Positions 51,641-60,446 of a DNA stretch of 60,989 nucleotides are shown here, piece by piece. The notes under the pieces were generated by a model. The model made no database searches. It saw only the letters and a program-made list of their open reading frames with translations, and was not told the origin of the DNA. Both the position numbers and the translations under genes were made by a program. Source of the DNA: UBA5314 sp964635975 (GTDB taxonomy: Bacteria; Bacillota; Syntrophomonadia; Syntrophomonadales; Syntrophomonadaceae); contig CAZWPO010000018.1 of the NCBI GenBank assembly GCA_964635975.1, positions 1-60,989 on the forward strand, written 5' to 3'. The first letter of the stretch is position 1. Each line of letters begins with the position of its first letter.

Positions 51641-51677
51641 GTAAGGTGCATACTCGCGATATGAGTGTGCACCTTAC
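51641..51677 (+). repeat. Long hairpin between the SLH gene and the next surface gene
   Basis: GTAAGGTGCA pairs with TGCACCTTAC (10 bp perfect) with inner CTC/GAG. No U tract follows, so it is not a normal terminator; it lies 27 bp before the next ATG. Confidence 0.7.
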
Positions 51678-51703
51678 ATGAGGTGCGAAAGGATGGGGGA
51701 AAA

Positions 51704-52525
51704 ATGATAACGTACAATACGGCGGTAAAAAAAGGATTTGTTTATTTAATCCTGACATTTTGCAGCTTTTTTCTTCTCACTCCGGCAGTTTTCGCCGGTG
51801 ATGGTGATGGCAGTGGGGGAGGCAAAGGCGTGCCCCTGCAGCTCTCGTCCAGCCAACCCGCTTCCGGACAGCAGGGTGTATCTTTGCGGCCAGATATCAA
51901 ATTGACCTTTAACAAAAATGTAGTAAATATGTCGGTCAAGAGTAACAATATGGGGTGTTTTTCTCTGGTGTCGAGCGATGGCGCCATTATTCCAATTAAG
52001 GTGACCATGGGTGACGACCAGATAAACCCGGAGATCAAGAACGACGTCACTTTAAAGCCCACCGGCGATCTGCAACCCGGTCAGACCTATGTCGTGAAAA
52101 TCAGCTCAGCATTAAAAGCAAAGAGCGGGGCGGTAATGGTGGGCCCGGTGGAGATAAAATTTACCACTGAAGGCGCGCCAGTCGCTGAGCCTGCTGCGCC
52201 ACAGGATACTCCTAAAGCTGGCGGCAGTACCGAAGCGCCTGGGAGTTCCGACAAAACAGCTCCCGCTGATAAGGACAGTTCCGGTGATCAGCAGTCGCAG
52301 GCAGCAACGCAGACAGCACCGAAGACGAAAGACGCCCCTGCAGTCGTTGATCAGCAGCAGCCTGCCGGGGTTATCAATAGAGAAGCTAACGATTACAGCA
52401 GCACGAGCAGCTCAGGTTCAGATAATCAGAAGAAAGATATCGGGAGCGGAGGAATAATGGCTATAGTGCTTCTCGGTGTCATTGCTGCTGCAGGGATTAC
52501 TTATGGTTTAAAAAGAAAACGCTGA
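51704..52525 (+). CDS. Membrane-anchored surface protein with Big_5-like domain
   Basis: 273 residues from the ATG after GATGGGGG; the frame opens 13 codons earlier without a site. A signal peptide (FVYLILTFCSFFLLTPAVFA) is followed by a Gly/Asp stretch, one Big_5-like domain (about 37-150; SSQPASGQQGVSLRPDIKLT, VKISSALKAKSGAVMVGPVE), a long Pro/Ala/Ser/Gln linker, one C-terminal transmembrane helix (GIMAIVLLGVIAAAGITYGL) and KRKR. This is a type I membrane-anchored surface protein. Its Big_5 domain resembles those of the two SLH proteins upstream. It ends 4 bp before the ABC permease, so it may belong to that operon as a surface receptor (inference). Confidence 0.82.
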   Translation: MITYNTAVKKGFVYLILTFCSFFLLTPAVFAGDGDGSGGGKGVPLQLSSSQPASGQQGVSLRPDIKLTFNKNVVNMSVKSNNMGCFSLVSSDGAIIPIKVTMGDDQINPEIKNDVTLKPTGDLQPGQTYVVKISSALKAKSGAVMVGPVEIKFTTEGAPVAEPAAPQDTPKAGGSTEAPGSSDKTAPADKDSSGDQQSQAATQTAPKTKDAPAVVDQQQPAGVINREANDYSSTSSSGSDNQKKDIGSGGIMAIVLLGVIAAAGITYGLKRKR

Positions 52526-52529
52526 TCCC

Positions 52530-53630
52530 TTGGACACTGAGGTGGTGGTACAATCATACTGGAATGGACCAGGTTATGCAGGTGGTAATTCCGGGCTGAT
52601 TCCTCTATTAAGGAAGTTGATTACGACGAAGAAATATACTACTTTTGCAGTGCTAATTTTTAGCCCTCTAATATTTATTACAGTTTCGCTTTTTATTGGG
52701 CGCTATCCCATCTCCTTCGGGGACGTTATAAATATTCTGGGCACTCGGATGGGGATGGGTATGGATGTCATCCCCGATGTTAAGCAGACCATAGTGTGGG
52801 ATATCCGGATGCCAAGGGCTATCCTGGGGGCTCTGGTAGGCGGCTGCCTCTCAGTCAGCGGCGCGGCTTTTCAGGGTATTTTTCGCAATCCCCTGGTAAG
52901 TTCCGGGATTTTGGGAGTTAGTGCCGGGGCCGGCTTCGGTGCCGCCCTGGCAATATTACTATTTTCATCCTCGTTTCCAATCTATATCTTTGCCTTTGCC
53001 TTTGGGATTTTGGCGGTAATATTGAGCTACCTGATCGGCAAAGTATACAGAACCAGCCATACGGTTATGCTGGTGCTCGGGGGAGTTATCGTGTCCTCAG
53101 TCTTCTCAGCTCTGCTGTCCTTTTTGAAGTATATTGCCGATCCCAGCAGCGAACTGCCAGCCATAGTATTCTGGTTGATGGGCAGCCTGGCGACGGCTCA
53201 GTACAGTGATATTGCTGTAGCCGGTATCCCCATGTTTATAGGCGTTTTCGGACTCCTGGCGGTGCGCTGGCGAATCAACGTTCTATCCATGGGTGATCGA
53301 GAAGCTCGAACATTAGGCTTGAATACATCGTTTAATAAGGGTCTTGTGATAGCCTGTGCTACCCTGGCTACAGCTGGCGCGGTATGTGTCAGCGGCGTTA
53401 TCGGCTGGGTAGGGCTGGTGATGCCGCATATCGGACGGATGCTGGTTGGGAACGACAATCGTCTGTTGATTCCGGCCAGCTTCTCGTTGGGGGCATGTTT
53501 TCTGGTACTGGTGGACAATCTGGGAAGAATGATCACCGGATCGGAATTGCCGCTGGGCATCCTTACTGCTCTGGTCGGCGGTCCTTTTTTCGTATATTTA
53601 TTAAAAAAGACCAAAGGAGGCGGCTGGTAA
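52530..53630 (+). CDS. FecCD/BtuC-type ABC transporter permease
   Basis: 366 residues with about nine to ten transmembrane helices. Family motifs are RMPRAILGALVGGCLSVSGA, FQGIFRNPLVSSGILGVSAG, and the C-terminal GVIGWVGLVMPHIGRMLVGN. It forms the channel of an importer for iron-siderophore, heme, cobalamin or another metal chelate. TTG is the first start and lacks a good ribosome-binding site; two GTG codons follow four and five codons later. It is first in the permease-ATPase-binding-protein operon. Confidence 0.9.
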   Translation: MDTEVVVQSYWNGPGYAGGNSGLIPLLRKLITTKKYTTFAVLIFSPLIFITVSLFIGRYPISFGDVINILGTRMGMGMDVIPDVKQTIVWDIRMPRAILGALVGGCLSVSGAAFQGIFRNPLVSSGILGVSAGAGFGAALAILLFSSSFPIYIFAFAFGILAVILSYLIGKVYRTSHTVMLVLGGVIVSSVFSALLSFLKYIADPSSELPAIVFWLMGSLATAQYSDIAVAGIPMFIGVFGLLAVRWRINVLSMGDREARTLGLNTSFNKGLVIACATLATAGAVCVSGVIGWVGLVMPHIGRMLVGNDNRLLIPASFSLGACFLVLVDNLGRMITGSELPLGILTALVGGPFFVYLLKKTKGGGW

Positions 53631-54473
53631 ATGGTTTTGCTGGAAGTGAATCAGGCTGCCTTTGCGTATAATACTGGAGAGGATATCTTTACCGATGTGA
53701 GTTTCAATGTTTCCAGGGGGGAGATATTCTGCCTGCTGGGACCAAATGGATGCGGTAAGTCTACATTGCTGGATTGTGTGCTGGGACTACTGCAACTCGG
53801 CAGTGGAAAGATAGTGCTGGACGGGCTAGATGTTGCTGGCGCAAAGCCCGCGGAAATGGCCAAAAAAGTAGCTTACGTTCCCCAGAGCCATGAAAAGACT
53901 TTTCCTTACCAGGTCCAGGAGATAATTCTCATGGGCCGGGCTTCATATATCAGTTTTTGGGGTGCTCCAAGCAGTGAGGACCGTGAACTGGTAGACGAGG
54001 CCATGGAACAGGTGGGGATCTACCATTTACGAAACCGCCCCTACAACCACTTGAGTGGTGGAGAGAGCCAGTTGGTGATGATAGCCCGGGCCCTGGTGCA
54101 GAGGACTCCATTAATCATCATGGATGAACCCACCGCTCATTTAGATTTTAAAAATGAATTGCTGATTATGGAAACTATTGTCGACCTGGTTAAAGAAGCT
54201 GGGATATCCATACTCATGGCTACTCATTTCCCCAACCACGCTTTTTATTTGGAAAATCATGATGTACCCACCAGGATTGCTCTGCTGCGGGAAAGAAAAT
54301 TTCTCGATATGGGTTCACCTTCAGTGGTGTTGACAGAAGATATGCTGGAAAGACTATATACAGTTCAGACACATCTGATAGAATATCACTTGGACGATAG
54401 TAATTGGCGGCATGTCATCCCCATACGAACCAGGAACGAAATCGGACATAGAGAGAAAGTAGGGAATAGATGA
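53631..54473 (+). CDS. FecE/BtuD-type ABC transporter ATPase
   Basis: 280 residues. Walker A is LLGPNGCGKSTLL, the Q-loop is in AYVPQSHE, the signature is LSGGESQLVMIARAL, and Walker B with D-loop is LIIMDEPTAHLDF; the switch His is in MATHFPNH. It starts immediately after the permease stop and overlaps the binding-protein ATG by 4 bp, so the three are one translational unit. The signature LSGGESQ departs slightly from the common LSGGQ/LSGGE forms. Confidence 0.93.
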   Translation: MVLLEVNQAAFAYNTGEDIFTDVSFNVSRGEIFCLLGPNGCGKSTLLDCVLGLLQLGSGKIVLDGLDVAGAKPAEMAKKVAYVPQSHEKTFPYQVQEIILMGRASYISFWGAPSSEDRELVDEAMEQVGIYHLRNRPYNHLSGGESQLVMIARALVQRTPLIIMDEPTAHLDFKNELLIMETIVDLVKEAGISILMATHFPNHAFYLENHDVPTRIALLRERKFLDMGSPSVVLTEDMLERLYTVQTHLIEYHLDDSNWRHVIPIRTRNEIGHREKVGNR

Positions 54474-55585
54474 ACTGGCTGAAGAATAAAAAGATTTCGA
54501 CTATTCGTAATATTATCATTATTTGTGTTATGTTTTCTCTGGCTGCCTGTACCAATAATTCGAACAACAATCCATCCCGGAGCCAGAACCAGGGAGTGGT
54601 CGTGGTAGATTGCATAGGAAGAACGGTGCAAGTGCCCCACGATCCACAGCGTATTGCCTGCCTTTCCCCGGATGCCGGTCATGCTGTTGCCATGATGGGC
54701 AAGGGCGATAAGATTGTCGCCGTAGTTGATGGTCTGCAGAGGGACAAAATAATGACCAGCCTCTTTCCTAATGTTAAGGAGGCATCATTGCCCAAGGTAG
54801 GCGGCTTTATCAACATTGAGGAACTGCTGGCCTGCAATCCCGACCTGGTATTTATTAAAGGGGATGAAGCCATGGATCAAGGGCAAGTTGCCAAATTGGA
54901 CAGTAGCGGCCTGACTTACTTGGTAGTGAGTTATACTAATATGGAAGAACAGCTTAGGGCTATGGATATGATGGGAAAGGCAGTAGGAAATGAAGCCCAG
55001 GCGCTCAAGTACCGGCAGTATTACCAGGCCTGCCTGGAACGTGTTAGTAGCAGAGTGGAGCCCATTGCTATGGATAAGCGGGTGCGTGTCTATCATTCCG
55101 TAAATGAAGCGACCAGAACTGACGTAAAAGGTACTCTCCCAGCAGACGTATTCAAAGCAGCCGGTGTGCTGAATGTATCACTTGAAGTCGATAACCTGCG
55201 TTTCTACGAAGGGAAGTATTATGCCAGCCTGGAACAGATACTGCTCTGGAATCCGGATGCGATCCTGTGCAGCGAACCCGGGGTGGCTGCATATATCAAG
55301 GATAGTCAGCAATGGTCAACCCTGTCCGCAGTGAACACTGGTAAAGTATACCAGATGCCCAATGGTATTTCGCGATGGGGACACCCAACTTCCTTGGAAA
55401 CCCCGCTGGCGTTGCTTTGGGTGGCGAAGACCACGTACCCTGAACTATTCGTGGACGTTGATATGGCTTCTGAAGTGAAAAACTTTTTGCGAGAGTTTTT
55501 ACATTTGGAGATATCCGATGAGCAGGTCAAGCAAATATTGAATGGAACCGGAATGCGGCTTTCAAAGCAGGGAAATAGCCATTAA
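54470..55585 (+). CDS. FecB/BtuF-type substrate-binding lipoprotein
   Basis: 371 residues. A signal peptide with lipobox SLAAC predicts lipidation and anchoring to the outer face of the membrane. The two-lobed TroA/BtuF fold is visible (VDCIGRTVQVPHDPQRIACL, EELLACNPDLVFIKG, EQILLWNPDAILCSEP). It captures the ligand for the FecCD permease. The ligand is not evident: possible substrates are corrinoid, iron chelate or, given the AOR gene downstream, a metal needed there (inference). Confidence 0.9.
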   Translation: MNWLKNKKISTIRNIIIICVMFSLAACTNNSNNNPSRSQNQGVVVVDCIGRTVQVPHDPQRIACLSPDAGHAVAMMGKGDKIVAVVDGLQRDKIMTSLFPNVKEASLPKVGGFINIEELLACNPDLVFIKGDEAMDQGQVAKLDSSGLTYLVVSYTNMEEQLRAMDMMGKAVGNEAQALKYRQYYQACLERVSSRVEPIAMDKRVRVYHSVNEATRTDVKGTLPADVFKAAGVLNVSLEVDNLRFYEGKYYASLEQILLWNPDAILCSEPGVAAYIKDSQQWSTLSAVNTGKVYQMPNGISRWGHPTSLETPLALLWVAKTTYPELFVDVDMASEVKNFLREFLHLEISDEQVKQILNGTGMRLSKQGNSH

Positions 55586-55604
55586 TTAACTGGGGGAAGA
55601 GATC

Positions 55605-56354
55605 TTGAGATTACTGATATGTATTGATGATACTGACATTTTGGACAGCAAAATAGGGACCGGCAAGCGGGCTTCGGAACTGGCCGCATCTCTGGAAGAT
55701 AGGGGATGGGGTAACGCTGAGCCGGTAACTCGGCATCAGTTGCTGGTAGATCCAAACATTCCATATACATCGCATAATAGCACAATGTGTTTTGCTTTTG
55801 ACATGAAACAGGACCGGTTTAAACAGATAATAGACCTGGCAGCGGAATTTTTGGTTAAAACATCAGAACCGGGTTCTGATCCCGGTCTGTGTATCGTGTC
55901 TGTGGAGCAGCTAGCTATGCCTGGAAAATTGATCGCTTTCGGGTACAGGGCCAAGGAGCAGGTCTTAAGCAAAGAAGAAGCGTATGATCTGGCCTCGGAT
56001 ATGAATATACACCTTTCAGAACACGGCGGCACCGGGCACGGGGTTATCGGTGCGCTGGCTGGGTCCGGGCTGCGGCTGGCTGCCAGTGACGGACGCCTGC
56101 GGGGAAAGTTCCAATTGTCAACTGCACAAGAGATCATTACTGCAGGAGAACTGCGCCGTCAAACTGGAATAGATATTATAAAAAGTCTGGACGGAAAACA
56201 TGTACTGGCTGATTATGAGCTGGTTCGCATAGGTGAGACCCTGAAAGGCGTTATGCTTCTAGGAAAACGGGTTTTGCTGGTTTTCCCCACCGAGCAGCCG
56301 GCGGGTAAAGTGCAGTGGCAAACGTGTACCAAGGCTCAGCTGAAGGCGTTTTGA
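55605..56354 (+). CDS. TiaS-like IDDTD-motif protein
   Basis: 249 residues. It begins MRLLICIDDTDILDSKIGTG, carrying the IDDTD motif (residues 7-11) of the catalytic domain of archaeal TiaS (tRNA-Ile2 agmatidine synthetase). A second match is EHGGTGHGVIGALAGSGLRL, like the NGRGLIGALAAIG stretch of TiaS. The TiaS OB-fold and zinc-ribbon domains are missing. Bacteria normally use TilS lysidine, so this is unlikely to modify tRNA-Ile2 and may phosphorylate or activate another substrate (inference). The TTG start has GGGGAAGAG upstream, 19 bp after the binding-protein stop, so it belongs to the ABC operon. Confidence 0.7.
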   Translation: MRLLICIDDTDILDSKIGTGKRASELAASLEDRGWGNAEPVTRHQLLVDPNIPYTSHNSTMCFAFDMKQDRFKQIIDLAAEFLVKTSEPGSDPGLCIVSVEQLAMPGKLIAFGYRAKEQVLSKEEAYDLASDMNIHLSEHGGTGHGVIGALAGSGLRLAASDGRLRGKFQLSTAQEIITAGELRRQTGIDIIKSLDGKHVLADYELVRIGETLKGVMLLGKRVLLVFPTEQPAGKVQWQTCTKAQLKAF

Positions 56355-56730
56355 TGTAAGTACAGAGTGATCACTGGAAATAAGATTAACAACATGAAGA
56401 AACCTCTATACAGGGTATAGGGCCGGGGGACGGAATGTTAGTTGTCCCCCAAGTTCATGTAATGATGCCTATTGCCTTTCTATATTGCATAGGGAGGCTA
56501 AGGATTACAACTACCTGCTGATCAAGCGAATAAATTTCCAAACTTCTACATAACTGCAATCAATAATCAGAATTTTTCCATATGCACTCATTAATTCAAA
56601 TAAATAATGTATAGAAATACTTGTATAATGTGTTATCTTGACTATATAATTGGCGTACAAACTATTTTGCCGACTACTGTTACAAGTTTGTTAGATAATT
56701 CTAAGTAAAATGGGCGAAGGTGGGGAGATT
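56355..56730. other. Intergenic region ahead of the AOR operon with GGGGGAC hairpin
   Basis: GGGGGAC (56425-56431) pairs with GTCCCCC (56444-56450) and may end the ABC-operon transcript, though no U tract follows. The nonamer GGGGGACGG is shared with 3258 and 60942. The second half is very AT-rich, with TATAAT (about 56633) and TTGACT (about 56656); neither has a partner box at proper spacing. It probably holds the AOR promoter. Confidence 0.45.
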
Positions 56731-58620
56731 ATGTTCGGCTACGCTGGGAGAATACTGGAAGTTGACTTGAGTACAAATAAAATCACGACCAGGCAACTTG
56801 AGCCTGGCCTTGCTAAGCGGTATATTGGCGGAATCGGGTTTAATGCCAGGATTTTATATGATGAGATACCTGTAGACGCTGATCCACTTGGTCCTGAGAA
56901 CATTTTGATGTTTAGTGTCGGCACGCTGGTCGGAACACCTTTCCCAACCGCTTCCAGGATGGAAGTTTCAGCTAAATCTCCTTTGAGCAATGGTTTCGGA
57001 TCGTCAAACTCAGGAGCCTTTTTAGGTGTCAAACTAAAAGGCGCCGGTTATGACGCTTTGATTATTAAAGGCCAGGCACAAAACCCAGTATATCTGGTGA
57101 TAGACGAAGACAATATTGAGATCAAAGAAGCATCATTCATCTGGGGAAAAGACGCATGGGAAAGTATTGATCTGCTGAAAAACCGCCACTATGGAGCCGA
57201 ATTTCTCTTGATCGGTCAGGCAGGTGAAAACCTGGTCCGCTTTGCCAGCATAGAAAACGGATATTACGATGGATTTGGGCGTACCGGGATGGGTGCGGTC
57301 ATGGGGTCCAAGAAGCTTAAAGCAGTTGTGGTCAGAGGATCAAAACCAGTAGTACCCGCCAATCCAAAAGGACTGCTGGAATTATGTGCCAAGGGGCAAA
57401 AACTGATTAAGTCGGCATCTTCGTACGTGGCCTTTTGTGCGTATGGGACCATGAACGCCACAATTCCCTATGGTGGATACAATGCCTTATCGGTGCACAA
57501 TTATTCACGGGGTACTTTGCCGGATTGGAATGAGAAAGCCGGTCGTCAGATAGTAGATATATATAGCAACCGGCATATCGCCTGTCAATCATGCATTATT
57601 GCATGTGGACATATGTCGGAGATAAATAGTGGTAAATACGCAGGCACCATGGTAAAAGATATGGAAATTACGCCGACCGTATCCTACTCTTCAAATGTGG
57701 GTTTGAGTACCGAAGCTTCTATTAAATCAAGTGAGCTGTGCCAGCGTTACGGTATAGATATGTCTAGTTCGGGAAGTGTAATTGCTTTTGCCATGGAGCT
57801 GTATCAAAAAGGCATAATTAGTAAAGATGATGTAGGTTACGAGCTTGCCTTTGGGGATGACGATGCCGCCTTTGCATTGCTGAAAGACATATCATTGAGA
57901 CAGGGAATTGGTGATCTTTTGGCTGAAGGGGTGAAGAGAGCTGCTGAAAACTGGCCGGGAGCATCCGATTATGCCATGCACGTAAAAGGAGTAGAAATTC
58001 CCATGATTGATCCCCGTGGACGCTGGTCGACCTGGACACTGGGCATGCTTACCAATATCCGGGGTGGGGATCACCTGCGCTGCCGCAATCCGATCGAAAA
58101 TTTGCGTTACAATGAAAACCTGCATCAGTACCAAAAAGAGAGGTTTGGATTCAAGAAATCCATGTATGACCGCCTGGATATGCCCGAGGAATTAAAATCT
58201 GCCGCTATAGATCTGGAAAACGATACAGTGGACATTGCCTATATGTCGAAATGGGCAGAGGATTTGTTAAATCTCTACAATTCCATTGGTGTATGCATTA
58301 GACCGCCGGTTATGGAGACAATTGGCCCTACTATATTATCAGAAGTCTATACTGCTGTGACCGGGATAGATATGACCCCGGAGGAGCTAATGGCTGGTTC
58401 GGAAAGGGCCTGGAACCTAATGAAACTATTTAACATCCGTCATGGAGAAGTCGCCGCAGACAGCAAATTCCCGCGTCGTTTTTACCAGCAGGCCCAATCC
58501 GGGAATATTGTGGATGAAGAGAAAGTACAGGCTGTCTTAGAGAAGTACTGGCAGTTCAGGGGGTGGGACGCGAACACCGGTTACCCGCTCCCGGAGACAA
58601 GAGAAATCCTGGATATTTAG
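56731..58620 (+). CDS. aor: Tungsten-type aldehyde:ferredoxin oxidoreductase
   Basis: 629 residues, the usual AOR length. The N-terminal domain (GYAGRILEVDLSTNKI, GFNARILYDEIP, SNSGAFLGVKLKGAGYDALI) binds the bis-tungstopterin; the [4Fe-4S] ligands are CQSCIIAC (about 283-290) and a later Cys in GVCIRPP (about 520). It oxidises aldehydes to acids, reducing ferredoxin, or runs in reverse. The start is the ATG after GGTGGGGAG; an ATG seven codons upstream is less likely. The downstream polyferredoxin and FAD/NAD oxidoreductase suggest an AorABC-like complex coupling to NAD(H). Substrate and metal are family inferences. Confidence 0.92.
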   Translation: MFGYAGRILEVDLSTNKITTRQLEPGLAKRYIGGIGFNARILYDEIPVDADPLGPENILMFSVGTLVGTPFPTASRMEVSAKSPLSNGFGSSNSGAFLGVKLKGAGYDALIIKGQAQNPVYLVIDEDNIEIKEASFIWGKDAWESIDLLKNRHYGAEFLLIGQAGENLVRFASIENGYYDGFGRTGMGAVMGSKKLKAVVVRGSKPVVPANPKGLLELCAKGQKLIKSASSYVAFCAYGTMNATIPYGGYNALSVHNYSRGTLPDWNEKAGRQIVDIYSNRHIACQSCIIACGHMSEINSGKYAGTMVKDMEITPTVSYSSNVGLSTEASIKSSELCQRYGIDMSSSGSVIAFAMELYQKGIISKDDVGYELAFGDDDAAFALLKDISLRQGIGDLLAEGVKRAAENWPGASDYAMHVKGVEIPMIDPRGRWSTWTLGMLTNIRGGDHLRCRNPIENLRYNENLHQYQKERFGFKKSMYDRLDMPEELKSAAIDLENDTVDIAYMSKWAEDLLNLYNSIGVCIRPPVMETIGPTILSEVYTAVTGIDMTPEELMAGSERAWNLMKLFNIRHGEVAADSKFPRRFYQQAQSGNIVDEEKVQAVLEKYWQFRGWDANTGYPLPETREILDI

Positions 58621-58682
58621 CGGATAGATATATAGGACGGATTACTAATCCTTTCTCAATGTCTGTTAGTGGAGGACGGCAA

Positions 58683-59183
58683 ATGGACCAGAAACGACTT
58701 TTTCACGATGCATCATTATGCAGCGGTTGTGGTTTTTGCCAGCTGGCATGCACGCTTGAGCATTGTCGGCAGTGGAATCACTATCAGAGTCGTATCAAAA
58801 TTATTGAAGATAAAAGCGAAAACTGTTTTTATGCTATAAGCTGTGCCCAGTGTCTTGAAGCACCATGTATTACGACATGTTTGATGAACACCATTTGTAA
58901 GGAGCCGGGCAGCAATATCACTACCCGTGATCTTTATCGGTGCATAGGATGCCGTGCGTGTGAATTGGCCTGCCCATTTGATGCAACCGTTTTTGACGTC
59001 ATTTTGGAAAAAGCGGTTAATTGTGATTTGTGTGGGGGCCGACCGGTGTGTGTTGAATACTGTCCCAACCAGGCTTTAACTTACGATTACTCGGGGGATC
59101 AAGCAGATAAATATCGCCATCGAGCGGCTCTCCAAAGGCTTGGGTCCTCCATGATACTCAAGTGTTTCCGGGGGGAGGTCTGA
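58683..59183 (+). CDS. Polyferredoxin subunit with four [4Fe-4S] clusters (AOR partner)
   Basis: 166 residues from the ATG after GGAGGACG; the frame extends 40 codons upstream into the AOR gene but without a start signal. Four Cys groups are visible: CSGCGFCQLAC, CAQCLEAPC..C, CIGCRACELACP and CDLCGGRPVCVEYCP, the HycB/DmsB/AorA-type electron-wire pattern. It lies 62 bp after aor and overlaps the upstream region of the FAD oxidoreductase gene. It should carry electrons between the tungsten enzyme and the flavoprotein. Confidence 0.9.
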   Translation: MDQKRLFHDASLCSGCGFCQLACTLEHCRQWNHYQSRIKIIEDKSENCFYAISCAQCLEAPCITTCLMNTICKEPGSNITTRDLYRCIGCRACELACPFDATVFDVILEKAVNCDLCGGRPVCVEYCPNQALTYDYSGDQADKYRHRAALQRLGSSMILKCFRGEV

Positions 59184-59188
59184 GTATT

Positions 59189-60427
59189 TTGCGCATTATC
59201 ATAATCGGCAATGGTGCAGCCGGCAATCAGGCTGCCCAGACTATTCAAAGCTATGACCCGGAAGCTGAGATAGTTATACTGGGCGCTGAAACGCTGCCAT
59301 TTTATTCGCCGTGTGCTCTTCCAGACTATTTGGCCGGTTGGATTAAGCGCGATCAGCTGTTCCTGAAGGAGCCTTTAGATAAAGCCAGAGTGAATGTCCG
59401 ACTGGGGCAGCTGGTTGAAGATATAAGACCTGAAGAGAGGGCAGTTACGGTCAACGCAGAAAAGTTGTTCTATGACCGCTTGATAATAGCTGCCGGCAGC
59501 CAGCCAGTGGTGCCTGACATTCCTGGAGCAGGCCTGACAGGGAATTTTGTGATAAAAACGGTTTCTGACATTGATCGGATTCTTGAGCACAAGCCCAGGC
59601 GTGCTGTCGTGATTGGATCAGGCAATATAGGCATTGAAGCCGCTGAGACACTGGCTATCAGAGGGTGTGAAGTAAGCGTCATCGAGATGATGCCCCGGAT
59701 AATGCCCCGCCTGTTCGATGAGCATCCTTCCGCGTTGATCAGGAAGATACTTGAGGATAACGGTGTTGAAATACACACCGGTGAAAAGGCTCGACAAATA
59801 ATTGGTGAAGTCCGGGTTGAAAGACTGATAACTGATCTTAGAGAGATTGATTGCGATACAGTAATATGGGCTGCCGGTGTTCGTCAGAACACGGAGTTAG
59901 CCTCTGCTGCAGGGATAGAAATTGGTGCTCTGGGTGGAATAAACGTAGATTCAGAAATGAGGACCAGCCATCAAGATATATATGCCTGTGGGGATTGTGT
60001 AGAGACCAGGGATCTGATAACCGGCAAACCTGCACTGTGTCTGCTTTGGTCATGCGCAAAAGCACAGGCCGAAATCGCGGCGCGAAATTGTTTGGGGGAG
60101 GCAATTGTATACCCGGGAGCTTTAAAGCTAGTTTCGGAGGAAGCTTTTGGGAGTCCCTGCGCGGCCGCTGGTTTGCTTGAGGAGGAATTGGGCTCCGACG
60201 ATCTGAAGATACTGGAGCGTGAGACGAACGATGCGTATCTTAAGATATTGATTCAGGCCGACCAGATCAAGGGTATTCAAGCAGTTGGCAGTATTGATGC
60301 CGTAGGCCCTCTGATCTATCTCATGAAAAAAAGGATCACACAATCAGAGATCAATAGAATAGTACAGAGTCCTGCGCTTTTGAAGAATATGCCCTGGATG
60401 CTAACGATAGAAAAATACCTGCAATGA
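59189..60427 (+). CDS. FAD/NAD(P)-dependent oxidoreductase (AorC / Nox-like)
   Basis: About 412 residues. FAD Rossmann motif IIIIGNGAAGNQAAQTI, NAD(P) motif AVVIGSGNIGIEAAETLAIRG, and the second FAD motif YACGDCVE. A Cys in FYSPCALPDYLAG sits where NADH oxidases and CoA-disulfide reductases keep the redox Cys. The start chosen is TTG, with GGGGGAGG about 10 bases upstream. It probably exchanges electrons between NAD(H) and the polyferredoxins, as AorC does in AorABC. The C-terminal 90 residues differ from canonical Nox and are not assigned. Confidence 0.85.
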   Translation: MRIIIIGNGAAGNQAAQTIQSYDPEAEIVILGAETLPFYSPCALPDYLAGWIKRDQLFLKEPLDKARVNVRLGQLVEDIRPEERAVTVNAEKLFYDRLIIAAGSQPVVPDIPGAGLTGNFVIKTVSDIDRILEHKPRRAVVIGSGNIGIEAAETLAIRGCEVSVIEMMPRIMPRLFDEHPSALIRKILEDNGVEIHTGEKARQIIGEVRVERLITDLREIDCDTVIWAAGVRQNTELASAAGIEIGALGGINVDSEMRTSHQDIYACGDCVETRDLITGKPALCLLWSCAKAQAEIAARNCLGEAIVYPGALKLVSEEAFGSPCAAAGLLEEELGSDDLKILERETNDAYLKILIQADQIKGIQAVGSIDAVGPLIYLMKKRITQSEINRIVQSPALLKNMPWMLTIEKYLQ

Positions 60428-60446
60428 GAACGGGGGAGGCAAAGAA

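Noticed and set aside
51627..52530. Cobalamin riboswitch controlling the FecBCD-type importer
   Set aside because: No GCCACTG B12 box or matching fold was found upstream of the surface protein or permease.
56684..56705. Rex operator ahead of the AOR operon
   Set aside because: TTGTTAGATAATTCTAAG matches only the left half of the Rex consensus; the right half is poor. No better site was seen ahead of hydC.
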